Assembly (NCBI RefSeq): GCF_964030935.1
Contig: NZ_OZ034990.1
Location: 1,242,001 to 1,306,000 of the forward strand
Direction: 5' to 3'
DNA: 64,000 bases
Source: Rickettsiella endosymbiont of Aleochara curtula
GTDB taxonomy: Bacteria > Pseudomonadota > Gammaproteobacteria > Diplorickettsiales > Diplorickettsiaceae
How positions within the stretch are numbered: position 1 is the stretch's first letter; each line of letters starts with the position of its first letter. The translations under genes and the position numbers were made by a program. Below the pieces are notes generated by a model. It was not told where the DNA came from, did no database searches, and saw only the letters and a list, made by a program, of their open reading frames with translations. Shown here in pieces: positions 1 through 7,646 of this stretch.

Positions 1-219
1 AGCTGCCAAGTGCCTATAGCGGCTTATGCAACTACACTGGGTTACGGCCAATTGAATTTGCGGGCTCTAGTAGGAAATCTAGAAGGCACAAAACTCATTA
101 AAGTTGAAAAGCAAGGTTCTATTGCCGATGCAGAAAAAATTGGATTTTTAGCCGCACAGAATTTACGTGATCTTGGTGTTGAAGAAATTCTAAAAGGGAT
201 TTTAAATACGGGTACTTAG
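1..219 (+). CDS. hemC: Porphobilinogen deaminase, C-terminal part (5' end outside window)
   Basis: This is the last 72 residues of hydroxymethylbilane synthase, which joins four porphobilinogen units into linear tetrapyrrole in the cytoplasm during heme synthesis. The reading frame is open from base 1 and begins SCQVPIAAYA. That is the conserved start of the C-terminal domain, where the Cys carries the dipyrromethane cofactor. The rest (LRALVGNLEG, then an amphipathic helix ending in EEILKG) fits the family. The usual downstream partner hemD does not follow; nth comes next on the opposite strand and hemD lies about 15 kb away. The upstream part cannot be judged. Confidence 0.93.
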   Translation, partial: SCQVPIAAYATTLGYGQLNLRALVGNLEGTKLIKVEKQGSIADAEKIGFLAAQNLRDLGVEEILKGILNTGT

Positions 220-263
220 AGACGCTAAGTGCTCACAAAACAGTAAGGTTTACAAGGTTTGAT

Positions 264-902
264 TTATTTGAGTACAGTTTTGTGGGGATATTCGCAAAGA
301 TCTTGGATGATACACTCAGGACATTTGGGTTTACGAGCTAAACAAGTATAGCGCCCATGTAACACTAACCAATGATGAGCGTTTTTTAAATACTTTTTGG
401 GAACGACTTTTAATAAGGTTTTCTCAACGGCCAAAGGGGTTTTTCCAGGTGCGAGACCCGTCCTGTTACACACTCGAAAAATATGCGTATCAACGGCAAT
501 GGTGGGTTGATGAAAAACAGTATTAAGAATGACATTAGCTGTTTTACGTCCAACGCCGGGTAGACTTTCTAGTGCTTCACGATTACTAGGAACTTTTCCC
601 TGATATTGCTCCAGCAAAATTTTACAGGTTTTTATGATATTTTTTGCCTTAGTATTATATAAGCCGATAGTTTTTATATACTTTTTTAAACCAGTTAAAC
701 CCAATCCGGCTATTTTTTTTGGTGTATTTGCTTTAACGAATAATGTTTGCGTTGCCTGATTAACTGATTTATCGGTTGCCTGCGCGGAAAGAATAACCGC
801 AATCAATAGCTCAAAAGGTGAGGAATAAACTAACTCTGTTGTTGGGTGGGGATTATCAGTGTGAAAACGTTGAAAAATTGCTGTACGCTTTTTTTGATTC
901 AT
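264..902 (-). CDS. nth: Endonuclease III (DNA glycosylase/AP lyase)
   Basis: This enzyme removes oxidised pyrimidines and nicks the abasic site in base-excision repair. The 212-residue length matches the family (E. coli 211). Visible features are the helix-hairpin-helix LPGVGRKTANVI (about residues 113-124), which contains the catalytic Lys, and the catalytic Asp in VDTHIFRV. A C-terminal 4Fe-4S cluster has the ligand spacing CX6CX2CX5C (CLARKPKCPECIIQDLC). It is convergent with hemC, leaving a gap of about 44 bp. The ATG start at 902 gives the normal N-terminus. Confidence 0.97.
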   Translation of the reverse strand: MNQKKRTAIFQRFHTDNPHPTTELVYSSPFELLIAVILSAQATDKSVNQATQTLFVKANTPKKIAGLGLTGLKKYIKTIGLYNTKAKNIIKTCKILLEQYQGKVPSNREALESLPGVGRKTANVILNTVFHQPTIAVDTHIFRVCNRTGLAPGKTPLAVEKTLLKVVPKKYLKNAHHWLVLHGRYTCLARKPKCPECIIQDLCEYPHKTVLK

Positions 903-940
903 GACAATTTAGATCACAGTATAAAAATTAAAAAACAGTC

Positions 941-1034
941 CGTCATGGCGAGGTCGAAACGTCAGTGAGGCCGCGGCCATCCACAAAAAATTAAGTTTTC
1001 CAATGGATTGCCGCGCTACGCGCTCGCAATGACG
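941..1034. repeat. Intergenic palindromic element (cgtcatggcgag...ctcgcaatgacg)
   Basis: Two nested inverted repeats are visible. The outer arms 941-952 and 1023-1034 pair with one mismatch. The inner arms 972-983 (cgcggccatcca) and 1004-1015 (tggattgccgcg) also pair with one mismatch. The arms resemble the short palindromes with a cgtcattgcgag/ggattgccgcg motif scattered through many Rickettsiales and Legionellales genomes; that comparison is from memory. It lies between nth and a repressor gene. The loop is AT-rich and has no ORF. Confidence 0.7.
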
Positions 1035-1098
1035 ATGAGCACTTTACTGTCGTGACCCTATTCACATTAGTTACAATTATCAATACGCCCAAAGAAGT

Positions 1099-1749
1099 TT
1101 ATTTTTTCTTTTTAAAATCCATTCTTGATTGGACCATGACCCCTAAAAATCGATGAGGCTTATCTAATAGCAAAGTTTTGAAATCAGTATTGAGAGGTTT
1201 AAGAATGGTATGTCCGCCATCAATTAAAATTTGTTTGAAATTAGGTAAATCATGTCCTTCAATGTGAACAATAGCAAAATCAAGACTATTTGGTTTTAGA
1301 TCAGGATCGATAAGTAGTATGGTGCCTTCTGGAAAACGAGGTTCCATAGTAGTATCTCTAGCAGAAACCGCATAAGCATGCTGACTCATGTCGATATCAG
1401 TAGAAACCGTTGGTAAGGGTGCTAATTTTTCAGTGAGATTAGGCCAATGTAGCACTTGCGGCCAGCTAAGCAATGGAATTTGCCGCCAACCTTGGGCGTC
1501 AGGATTAAAAGTGCCTGGAATCCGATCAGCTGATATGGGTTCATCGCCAATGAGTTGACTGATAGAGATAGCGAAAAAATTGGCAATCGGGCTCAAAGTA
1601 GCGACTTTGGGATTATCGGTTTCTCCAGAGCAAATTCGATGTACTACAGGTTGACCTACCCCGGTGCGTCGCGCTAGTTCCGATTCATTAATTCCTAACT
1701 CACCCATTAATCCTTTAAGAATTTTGCTCATGCTACTAGTAGTTTTCAT
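1099..1749 (-). CDS. XRE-HTH / S24 (LexA-CI-like) repressor with altered catalytic serine
   Basis: The 216-residue protein has an N-terminal Xre-type helix-turn-helix (about residues 9-70; LARRTGVGQPVVHRICSG) and a C-terminal S24 signal-peptidase-like fold (about 120-210). Such proteins repress phage or stress genes and are inactivated by RecA-stimulated self-cleavage. The S24 nucleophile motif is normally GDSM, but here it reads RDTTMEPRFPEGT, so Thr stands where Ser is expected. The general-base Lys appears kept (FKQIL). Either cleavage uses Thr or it is lost. No phage genes are adjacent. The ATG is at 1749, with an inverted repeat about 60 bp upstream. The target genes are unknown. Confidence 0.85.
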   Translation of the reverse strand: MKTTSSMSKILKGLMGELGINESELARRTGVGQPVVHRICSGETDNPKVATLSPIANFFAISISQLIGDEPISADRIPGTFNPDAQGWRQIPLLSWPQVLHWPNLTEKLAPLPTVSTDIDMSQHAYAVSARDTTMEPRFPEGTILLIDPDLKPNSLDFAIVHIEGHDLPNFKQILIDGGHTILKPLNTDFKTLLLDKPHRFLGVMVQSRMDFKKKK

Positions 1750-1806
1750 ATCATTTTCACTTATTAATTAGCGGTAATTTTACCTGTCCATGCTGATAAT
1801 TTCCAA

Positions 1807-1839
1807 CGCTGACAAACGAGTCCAAAATAGCTGTCAGCG
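1807..1839. promoter_or_regulatory. Perfect 8-bp inverted repeat, candidate operator of the S24 repressor
   Basis: CGCTGACA (1807-1814) and TGTCAGCG (1832-1839) are exact reverse complements separated by 17 bp. They sit 58-90 bp upstream of the repressor start on the minus strand, where an autoregulatory operator would be expected. The operator role is inferred only from position and symmetry. The rest of the 425-bp gene-free stretch 1750-2174 holds a hairpin at about 1934 and the rpsO promoter region; no ORF is convincing. Confidence 0.4.
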
Positions 1840-1933
1840 GCGGGTGGGTATTCTAACATGACAGAGCGTTTATGCTAAATAATGATATGATTTATCGTGC
1901 CAGCTGAAGGCAGTAAATTTTTGTATAAGATAT

Positions 1934-1953
1934 AATCCCGTTAGGGATTTTTT
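1934..1953 (+). terminator. Short hairpin with T-run in the 1750-2174 gap
   Basis: AATCCC (1934-1939), loop GTTA, GGGATT (1944-1949), then T residues on the plus strand. It has the shape of a small intrinsic terminator. No obvious plus-strand gene ends just upstream, so it may insulate rpsO from readthrough or belong to an unrecognised small RNA. Confidence 0.45.
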
Positions 1954-2113
1954 ATTTTTCAAAGTAAATTGAAACTTTTTAAAAGTCTTTTGATACATTA
2001 GGATAATATAAAAATTAAAAGTAAGTATTTTACTGACAATTTAATGGAGACTCCTGTAATTGGGAAGATTATCGATATTTAACTAGGTTAAAGATAATTT
2101 GAGAAAATATTCC

Positions 2114-2142
2114 TTGTCAGTTGCAGGGATTATGCATAGAAT
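2114..2142 (+). promoter_or_regulatory. Sigma-70-type promoter for rpsO
   Basis: TTGTCA (2114-2119) is followed after 17 bp by TAGAAT (2137-2142), each close to the -35 and -10 consensus. Predicted transcription starts near 2149, giving a leader of about 25 nt before the rpsO ATG. Confidence 0.65.
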
Positions 2143-2174
2143 AGCGGGTTCATTTATAAGAGGTAAAAGGTTTT

Positions 2175-2432
2175 ATGTTGGCTAAAAATGAAATATTGGC
2201 TAAATATCAACGTTCTCCGGGTGATACAGGATCCCCAGAGGTTCAGATTGCTTTATTATCTGGAGCTATTGAACAGCTAAATGGCCATTTTCAAGTGCAT
2301 AAGAAGGATAATCATTCACGACAAGGTTTATTAAAGAAAGTAGCTTTGCGTCGTAAATTATTAAAATATTTCAAAGGCGTTAATTTACAGGGTTATTTGA
2401 CGCTGATTAAACAACTCGGCTTGCGTGGTTAA
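2175..2432 (+). CDS. rpsO: 30S ribosomal protein S15
   Basis: Primary 16S rRNA-binding protein of the small-subunit platform. The 85 residues carry the family signatures [13 protein letters not shown] and [12 protein letters not shown], with the basic RRKLLKY helix; E. coli S15 has 89. The ATG at 2175 is preceded by a purine-rich AAGAGGTAAAAGG stretch. It stands upstream of pnp as in most gammaproteobacteria, separated by an intrinsic terminator. In E. coli S15 represses its own translation through a leader pseudoknot; I did not identify an equivalent here. Confidence 0.98.
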   Translation: MLAKNEILAKYQRSPGDTGSPEVQIALLSGAIEQLNGHFQVHKKDNHSRQGLLKKVALRRKLLKYFKGVNLQGYLTLIKQLGLRG

Positions 2433-2483
2433 GTCCGGGATTTATACTCTTCAGCCCATCGTTGAAGACATTTTATTCGTACC

Positions 2484-2517
2484 AATGGGCGGTAATTTGC
2501 GCCCATTTGTTTTTTTT
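2484..2517 (+). terminator. rpsO-pnp intergenic terminator
   Basis: A GC-rich stem AATGGGCG (2484-2491) pairs with CGCCCATT (2500-2507) around an 8-nt loop, followed by TG and a run of eight T. This is a strong intrinsic terminator that should attenuate readthrough from rpsO into pnp, as in E. coli. Confidence 0.88.
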
Positions 2518-2531
2518 GAGGGAATGTAAGC

Positions 2532-4643
2532 GTGACAACTATAGAGAAAATTGTGCAGTTTGGTCCACAAAAACTTATTTTAAAAATAGGTCACATCGCG
2601 CGGCAAGCTACTGCAGCTGTTGAGGTGAAATTGGGTGACATAAGAGTTTTAGTGACAGTTGTCGTCAAACAACATGCTGGCGAAGAAAAAGACTTTTTTC
2701 CATTGATTGTGCAATATCTAGAGCGCTTCTTTGCAGCTGGACAAATTCCAGGAGGTTATTTTAAACGAGAAGGGCGACCCACTGAAAAAGAAGTTTTAAC
2801 TTCGCGTTTAATTGATAGATCTGTTCGTCCCCTATTTCCTGATGATTTTCATAATGAAGTGCAAATTGTTGCGACTGTTTTATCCTCAGATCCAGCTATT
2901 AATGCAGATATACTTGCATTAATTGGCGCTTCTGCTGCTTTATCTTTATCAGGTCTTCCATTTAAAGGCCCTATAGCCGCTGTAAGAGTAGGGTATTCGG
3001 ACGGACAGTACATTTTAAATCCAAGTTTCAAACAGCTTGAAACATCAGATTTAGACTTAGTAGTTGCAGGAACAGACAAAGCCGTCTTAATGGTGGAATC
3101 TCAAGCGGCTGAACTTCCAGAAGAAATTATGTTGAATGCTATTTTATTTGGACATCAACAAATGCAGGGTGTTATTCAGGCTATAAAAGAACTTGCTGCA
3201 GATGCTGGCAAGCAGGCTTGGGATGTTAAACCTTCAACGTCTCTCTTGGATATAAATGTAGAGCAAGAGATGATTCAATCTATTGAAGCCTCGTTAATCG
3301 AGGCCTATCAAGTTCCAGAAAAACTTGAGCGTAAAATGAAGTTAGATAAATTAAAGGAGAGTTTTGTTGCTAAATGGCTAGCTGAAGAAAAAGGAATTAC
3401 CGCGAAAGCTATTCAGTTGTTCCTAGCAAATTTAGAAGAGAAAATAGTACGTGGTCGTATTTTGTCAGGTAAATCACGTATTGATGGACGTGACAGGATA
3501 ACCGTTCGTCCTATTACTATTCAGCCAGGATTTTTACCACGTACACATGGTTCGGCTTTATTCACTAGAGGCGAGACTCAAGCATTAGTGGTGACTACTT
3601 TAGGCACGGATAGAGATGCACAAACGGTAGAAGGCTTAGATGGAGAAGGACGTGAAACGTTTATGCTTCACTATAACTTTCCTCCCTATTGCGTGGGCGA
3701 AACCGGTCAAATGGGAAGCCCTAAACGACGTGAAATTGGACATGGTAATTTAGCGAAACGTGCTTTACGTGCAGTATTACCAAGCGAATCAGATTTTCCT
3801 TATGTACTACGTGTTGTTTCTGAAATTACCGAATCAAACGGTTCTAGCTCTATGGCAACAGTCTGTGGCGCAAGTATAGCTTTAATGGATGCTGGTGTGC
3901 CTTTAAAGAAACATGTAGCGGGTATCGCCATGGGACTAATAAAAGAAGGCGAACAGTTTGCGGTGTTAACCGATATTTTAGGTGATGAAGATCATTTAGG
4001 AGATATGGATTTTAAGGTTGCAGGTACCATAGAAGGCGTCACTGCATTACAAATGGATATTAAAATTGACGGAATTACAGAAGAAATTTTACGGGTGGCA
4101 TTAGATCAAGCTAAAGAAGGTCGTTTTCATATATTAAACATTATGCAAGAAACTCTAGCTGAACCGCGTATTGAAGTTTCTCCTTATGCACCTCGTATAA
4201 CAACTTTGAAGATAAATCCTGATAAAATAAGGGATTTAATTGGGAAAGGTGGGGCGACAATTCGCGCTATTACTGAAGAAACGGGAACCTTAATCGATAT
4301 TAGTGATGATGGTGTCGTTCGGATCTCGACATCTGATTTACAGGCTTGCCAAAATGCAATAGAACGTATTAAAAAAGTAACAGCAGAAGTGGAAGTGGGT
4401 CGTACTTATGAAGGTGCAATTGTTAAATTGACCGATTTTGGTGCGTTTGTTAACGTATTACCTGGTCGTGATGGTTTAGTGCATATTTCGCAAATTTCTA
4501 ATGAGCGTGTTGAGCAAGTAAGTGATGTATTGAGCGAAGGTCAAATTGTCAAAGTTAAAGTACTAGAAATAGATAGACAAGGCCGAATTCGTTTAACTAT
4601 GAAAGATATAGAAGCAGAAGAAATGGAAAACGAAATACATTAG
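2532..4643 (+). CDS. pnp: Polyribonucleotide nucleotidyltransferase (PNPase)
   Basis: This 3'-to-5' phosphorolytic exoribonuclease forms a trimer and works with RNase E in mRNA decay. The 703 residues hold two RNase PH domains (about 1-230 and 310-545), a KH domain around residues 557-615 ([15 protein letters not shown]) and a C-terminal S1 domain around 620-690 ([19 protein letters not shown]). Length matches E. coli (711). The start is GTG at 2532, supported by GAGGG about 9 nt upstream and by alignment of the N-terminus. In E. coli the pnp leader is processed by RNase III; the hairpin upstream may serve here too. Confidence 0.98.
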   Translation: MTTIEKIVQFGPQKLILKIGHIARQATAAVEVKLGDIRVLVTVVVKQHAGEEKDFFPLIVQYLERFFAAGQIPGGYFKREGRPTEKEVLTSRLIDRSVRPLFPDDFHNEVQIVATVLSSDPAINADILALIGASAALSLSGLPFKGPIAAVRVGYSDGQYILNPSFKQLETSDLDLVVAGTDKAVLMVESQAAELPEEIMLNAILFGHQQMQGVIQAIKELAADAGKQAWDVKPSTSLLDINVEQEMIQSIEASLIEAYQVPEKLERKMKLDKLKESFVAKWLAEEKGITAKAIQLFLANLEEKIVRGRILSGKSRIDGRDRITVRPITIQPGFLPRTHGSALFTRGETQALVVTTLGTDRDAQTVEGLDGEGRETFMLHYNFPPYCVGETGQMGSPKRREIGHGNLAKRALRAVLPSESDFPYVLRVVSEITESNGSSSMATVCGASIALMDAGVPLKKHVAGIAMGLIKEGEQFAVLTDILGDEDHLGDMDFKVAGTIEGVTALQMDIKIDGITEEILRVALDQAKEGRFHILNIMQETLAEPRIEVSPYAPRITTLKINPDKIRDLIGKGGATIRAITEETGTLIDISDDGVVRISTSDLQACQNAIERIKKVTAEVEVGRTYEGAIVKLTDFGAFVNVLPGRDGLVHISQISNERVEQVSDVLSEGQIVKVKVLEIDRQGRIRLTMKDIEAEEMENEIH

Positions 4644-4647
4644 AGCT

Positions 4648-4742
4648 CTTGCATAACCCAGTGATGGGCTTGAGTTCGAGGTAAAAGATAGTCGAGGACC
4701 GGATTACATGAGTAAATGAGGTCCGTAGACTAGCGTTTAACG
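4648..4742 (+). repeat. Dispersed intergenic repeat, family B, copy 1
   Basis: The segment from gcataacccagtgatgggc (4651 on) through gatagtcgaggaccg recurs almost unchanged, in inverted orientation, at 56195-56262. Copy 1 carries an extra ~24 bp (about 4711-4727) containing a ggacc/ggtcc hairpin that copy 2 lacks. Both copies converge again on a cgtttaac end. The segment fills the space between pnp and the rhodanese gene and has no coding capacity. Confidence 0.8.
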
Positions 4743-4784
4743 ATGAAATCAAGTCTAGCACGCAGCTTATGCAAGAGGTCTATC

Positions 4785-5165
4785 GTGATCAATCAAAAAC
4801 AACATAAATCAGGCTTTATAAAGTTAATCGATAAAATAAAGCCTCAGATAAAAGAGTTGGCGGTTGCTGATTTAAATAAAAAAATTAACAATCAAGACTC
4901 TTTTTATTTGATCGATGTACGTGAACAAAATGAATTTCAAGGAGGATCGATTGCTCATGCAATCCACCTTAGTAAGGGGATCATTGAGCGAGATATCGAG
5001 AAATACATTCCAGATTTTGAATCAGAGATAGTTGTTTATTGTAGCGGCGGTTTTCGATCTTGCCTGGCGGCAGATAATCTACAAAAAATGGGTTATCGCC
5101 ATGTTGCCTCTCTGCAAGGCGGTTTGCGAGCTTGGTTAGAAGCAACTTATCCACTATCAAAATGA
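4785..5165 (+). CDS. Rhodanese-domain sulfurtransferase
   Basis: A single rhodanese domain with the active-site loop CSGGFRS (Cys is the persulfide carrier), preceded by LIDVREQNEFQGGSI. I place the start at GTG 4785 because AAGAGGT lies 5 nt upstream and the domain begins soon after, giving 126 residues. An ATG 42 nt earlier (4743) is in frame but has no ribosome-binding site and sits at the edge of a repeat. It lies between pnp and tRNA-Leu. The sulfur acceptor is unknown; single-domain rhodaneses serve in thiosulfate, tRNA thiolation or Fe-S pathways. Confidence 0.88.
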   Translation: MINQKQHKSGFIKLIDKIKPQIKELAVADLNKKINNQDSFYLIDVREQNEFQGGSIAHAIHLSKGIIERDIEKYIPDFESEIVVYCSGGFRSCLAADNLQKMGYRHVASLQGGLRAWLEATYPLSK

Positions 5166-5186
5166 GCAAACTCTAGAGAGAAATTT

Positions 5187-5271
5187 GCCGAGGTGGTGAA
5201 ATTGGTAGACACGCAAGTTTCAGGTACTTGTGGGGCAACCCTTGGAGGTTCGAGTCCTCTTCTCGGCACCA
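5187..5271 (+). tRNA. tRNA-Leu (CAG)
   Basis: An 85-nt class II tRNA. Acceptor GCCGAGG pairs with TCTCGGC, followed by A and an encoded CCA. The anticodon stem CAAGT/ACTTG encloses loop TTCAGGT with anticodon CAG at 5221-5223. A long variable arm and T loop GTTCGAGTC are present. It starts 22 nt after the rhodanese stop and may be co-transcribed. There is no integrase gene or duplicated tRNA end nearby. Confidence 0.97.
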
Positions 5272-5300
5272 ATAAAGTTCTTTAATCCTTAAAAAGAGCG

Positions 5301-5329
5301 TTCAATTTGATTCGTATTGAATCTATAAT
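5301..5329 (+). promoter_or_regulatory. Candidate promoter of the pyrimidine operon
   Basis: TATAAT (5324-5329) lies 17 bp downstream of TTCAAT (5301-5306), a weak -35. TTCAAT and ATTGAA (5316-5321) form an inverted repeat inside the spacer that could be an operator. The leader to pyrD would be about 175 nt, AT-rich and without an obvious attenuator hairpin plus T-run, so the mode of control is unclear. Confidence 0.4.
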
Positions 5330-5512
5330 TCTTATCCCGCATAATTTCTTATTATCTTTCTCGTTGCTAGAGATGGTTTTTATCACCCGGTTTCTTATAT
5401 AGAAGATCGGTAAAACAACTATCTTGGAAAAAATATAAAATAAGATGATAAAAAACTTGGTATTTTCAGGAAAATCAGTTTAAATAGTCGAAATTATTTG
5501 TAGCCATATCGC

Positions 5513-6592
5513 ATGTTGCGCGTTTCATCGCCTCTCTATGACATTAATAAAACTTTTGAAGAAAACTTCAGCAATCCCTTTTTCCCATCAATAAAACCAC
5601 TGCCTCGAATTTGGCCAGATAAAACCCAGTGGATATCATTATTTGGCTATCCTTTAGTATCTCGTGTGGGCGCGGCGGCTTGTGCTGCAACAACCGGAAA
5701 AGGAATTGCATTATTAGCACAACTAGGTTTCGATGTATTAACCTATAAAACAATACGACGCCAAGCATATCCTACGCATCCATTACCTAATATTGTTCAT
5801 CTCGATTGTGAAAAATTATTTGATTATTCTGATTTAAAGAAGGTTCTTTTTATCAAGAATAAATTTGAAAATATAAATGACAAAATTGCTATTAGTAATT
5901 CATTTGGCAACGGATGTTTGGAACCTAAGATAGTTATGCAAGATATAGCGCTTGCAAAAAATTCTCTAGCAGAAGGTCAAGTGTTGATTGTGTCTGTTTA
6001 TGGTGAAGGTGATTCGCTACAATCCATGTCACAAGATTTTGCGGCAGCGGCATTAATGGCCAAAGAAGCAGGCGCTGATATTATCGAGTTAAATTTTTCA
6101 TGTCCCAATTTAATGCAATCAGGAGAACCTCTATATTGGAGTAATGAATATGTATCGCAAATAACATGCTGTGTTGCAAAATGTGTGCGTGGTATTCCTA
6201 TACTACTAAAATTAGGTTTGATTCATGAACATGAATCTCTCGTTAATTTATTAATCTCCGCAGCAGGTGCCGGAGCAAGTGGAATAAGTGCTATCAATTC
6301 CATCAGTATGCGTGTGTTAAATAAAAGTTATCGCCCGGCATTTGGAAAAAGGATTTATAGTGGAGTGTCTGGTTATCCGATTCGTCAATTAGCATTGCAA
6401 TGTGTTAAAAAATTAGTTCAAATTAATCAGGCTGAAAAATTAAATTTAGTTATAGTGGGTATAGGTGGAATCACTTTACCGGAACATTTTAACGAATTTT
6501 TTAATATAGGCGCTGACTTAGCTCTTTCGGCAACCGGCATGATGTGGAATCCATATCTTGCTATGCAATTTCACCAACAAACGAGATTATGA
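5513..6592 (+). CDS. pyrD: Dihydroorotate dehydrogenase-like flavoprotein (class 1-type)
   Basis: A TIM-barrel FMN enzyme expected to oxidise dihydroorotate to orotate. The motif ELNFSCPN places a Cys where class 1 enzymes keep the catalytic Cys; class 2 enzymes have Ser. Also seen are SNSFGNG, GVSGYPIRQLAL and VGIGGI, which line the flavin site. The 359 residues include about 40 extra N-terminal residues. It is the first gene of pyrD-carA-carB-pyrB-pyrI-pyrC and overlaps carA by ATGA. Most gammaproteobacteria use a membrane class 2 enzyme, so the electron acceptor here is uncertain. The substrate is inferred partly from the operon. The ATG at 5513 has no clear ribosome-binding site. Confidence 0.85.
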   Translation: MLRVSSPLYDINKTFEENFSNPFFPSIKPLPRIWPDKTQWISLFGYPLVSRVGAAACAATTGKGIALLAQLGFDVLTYKTIRRQAYPTHPLPNIVHLDCEKLFDYSDLKKVLFIKNKFENINDKIAISNSFGNGCLEPKIVMQDIALAKNSLAEGQVLIVSVYGEGDSLQSMSQDFAAAALMAKEAGADIIELNFSCPNLMQSGEPLYWSNEYVSQITCCVAKCVRGIPILLKLGLIHEHESLVNLLISAAGAGASGISAINSISMRVLNKSYRPAFGKRIYSGVSGYPIRQLALQCVKKLVQINQAEKLNLVIVGIGGITLPEHFNEFFNIGADLALSATGMMWNPYLAMQFHQQTRL

Positions 6593-7641
6593 AAAAATTA
6601 GTTTCAGCACAATTAATATTAAAAACAGGTGAGAGCTTTAAGGGGTATATTCCATGCAACCAGGAAGCTGAAGTTTCCGGTGAAGTTATATTTAATACAG
6701 GGATGTTAGGTTATACAGAATCCTTAACCGATCCTTCTTATGCAGGACAGATACTATGTTTTACTTATCCCCTGATAGGAAATTATGGCGTTTCTGCGCC
6801 GAATACTTGGGAATCGAACAAAATTCAAGTAAAAGGCGTGATTATTTCAGAACTAGCGCCATTTTATTCAAATCATACCGCGCAACGTTCATTATTAAAT
6901 TGGTTAGAAATTGAAAATATACCTTTTATTACTGGCATGGATACACGTGCTTTAACACATTGCTTAAGAGTAAATGGGGTAACACCGGGAATCATTACTC
7001 GATTAAATAAATGTAAAGAAAATTTTATTGAATTTGAATCTATCGATTGGGTAAAGCAAGTAACCATTGCCGAGCCTTTTCATTATGGTGAAGGTAGAAA
7101 AAAAATAATTGTAGTAGATTGCGGCCTTAAGGAAAATATTTTGCGTTGCTTATTAAAATTTCCACTAAAAATTAAACGAGTTCCTTATGATTACGATTAT
7201 AGTCAGGAAGACTATGATGGAGTTTTTATTTCCAATGGTCCAGGTGATCCGCAATTATGTAAAAAAACAGTAGCTATTTTAAAAAAGGCTTTAGTTAAAA
7301 AGAAGCCCTGCTTCGGCATTTGTTTAGGGACACAATTAATGGCTTTAGCAGTCGGTGCTAAAACCTATAAGTTAATTTTTGGTCATCGTTCTCAAAATCA
7401 ACCCTGTATCTATTTGCCCACACAGCACTGCTATTTGACCTCACAAAATCATGGCTATGCTGTAAGCGAAAAAACACTTCCTAAGGATTGGCGAGTATTA
7501 TTTCGAAATTTAAATGATGGAACGGTTGCAGGGATTGAGCACAAGAAAGATCCTTTTTTCTCCGTACAATTTCATCCTGAAGCCGCTCCTGGGCCGATGG
7601 ATACGCAATGGTTATTCGAACGTTTTTATCGCATGTTATAA
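6589..7641 (+). CDS. carA: Carbamoyl-phosphate synthase, small (glutaminase) subunit
   Basis: It hydrolyses glutamine and channels ammonia to CarB for carbamoyl phosphate synthesis. An N-terminal CPSase small domain (VIFNTGMLGYTESLTDPSY) precedes a class I glutamine amidotransferase domain with nucleophile GICLG (about residue 245) and catalytic His/Glu in FHPEA. The ATG at 6589 overlaps the pyrD stop in ATGA; an in-frame start at 6544 would lie inside pyrD. The 350 residues compare with 382 in E. coli. The residue after the nucleophile loop is Thr (GICLGTQ) where most CarA proteins have His. Confidence 0.96.
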   Translation: MKKLVSAQLILKTGESFKGYIPCNQEAEVSGEVIFNTGMLGYTESLTDPSYAGQILCFTYPLIGNYGVSAPNTWESNKIQVKGVIISELAPFYSNHTAQRSLLNWLEIENIPFITGMDTRALTHCLRVNGVTPGIITRLNKCKENFIEFESIDWVKQVTIAEPFHYGEGRKKIIVVDCGLKENILRCLLKFPLKIKRVPYDYDYSQEDYDGVFISNGPGDPQLCKKTVAILKKALVKKKPCFGICLGTQLMALAVGAKTYKLIFGHRSQNQPCIYLPTQHCYLTSQNHGYAVSEKTLPKDWRVLFRNLNDGTVAGIEHKKDPFFSVQFHPEAAPGPMDTQWLFERFYRML

Positions 7642-7646
7642 AAATT

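Noticed and set aside
2849-3079. 76-codon minus-strand frame inside pnp
   Set aside because: Fully antisense to a conserved PNPase domain, with no start signal.
4743-4784. ATG start for the rhodanese
   Set aside because: It lies at the end of a dispersed repeat, lacks a ribosome-binding site, and precedes residues outside the domain. The GTG at 4785 has AAGAGGT.
5187-5271. tRNA-Leu as an integration site of a genomic island
   Set aside because: No integrase, no duplicated tRNA 3' end and no foreign-looking block follow; the pyr operon is housekeeping.
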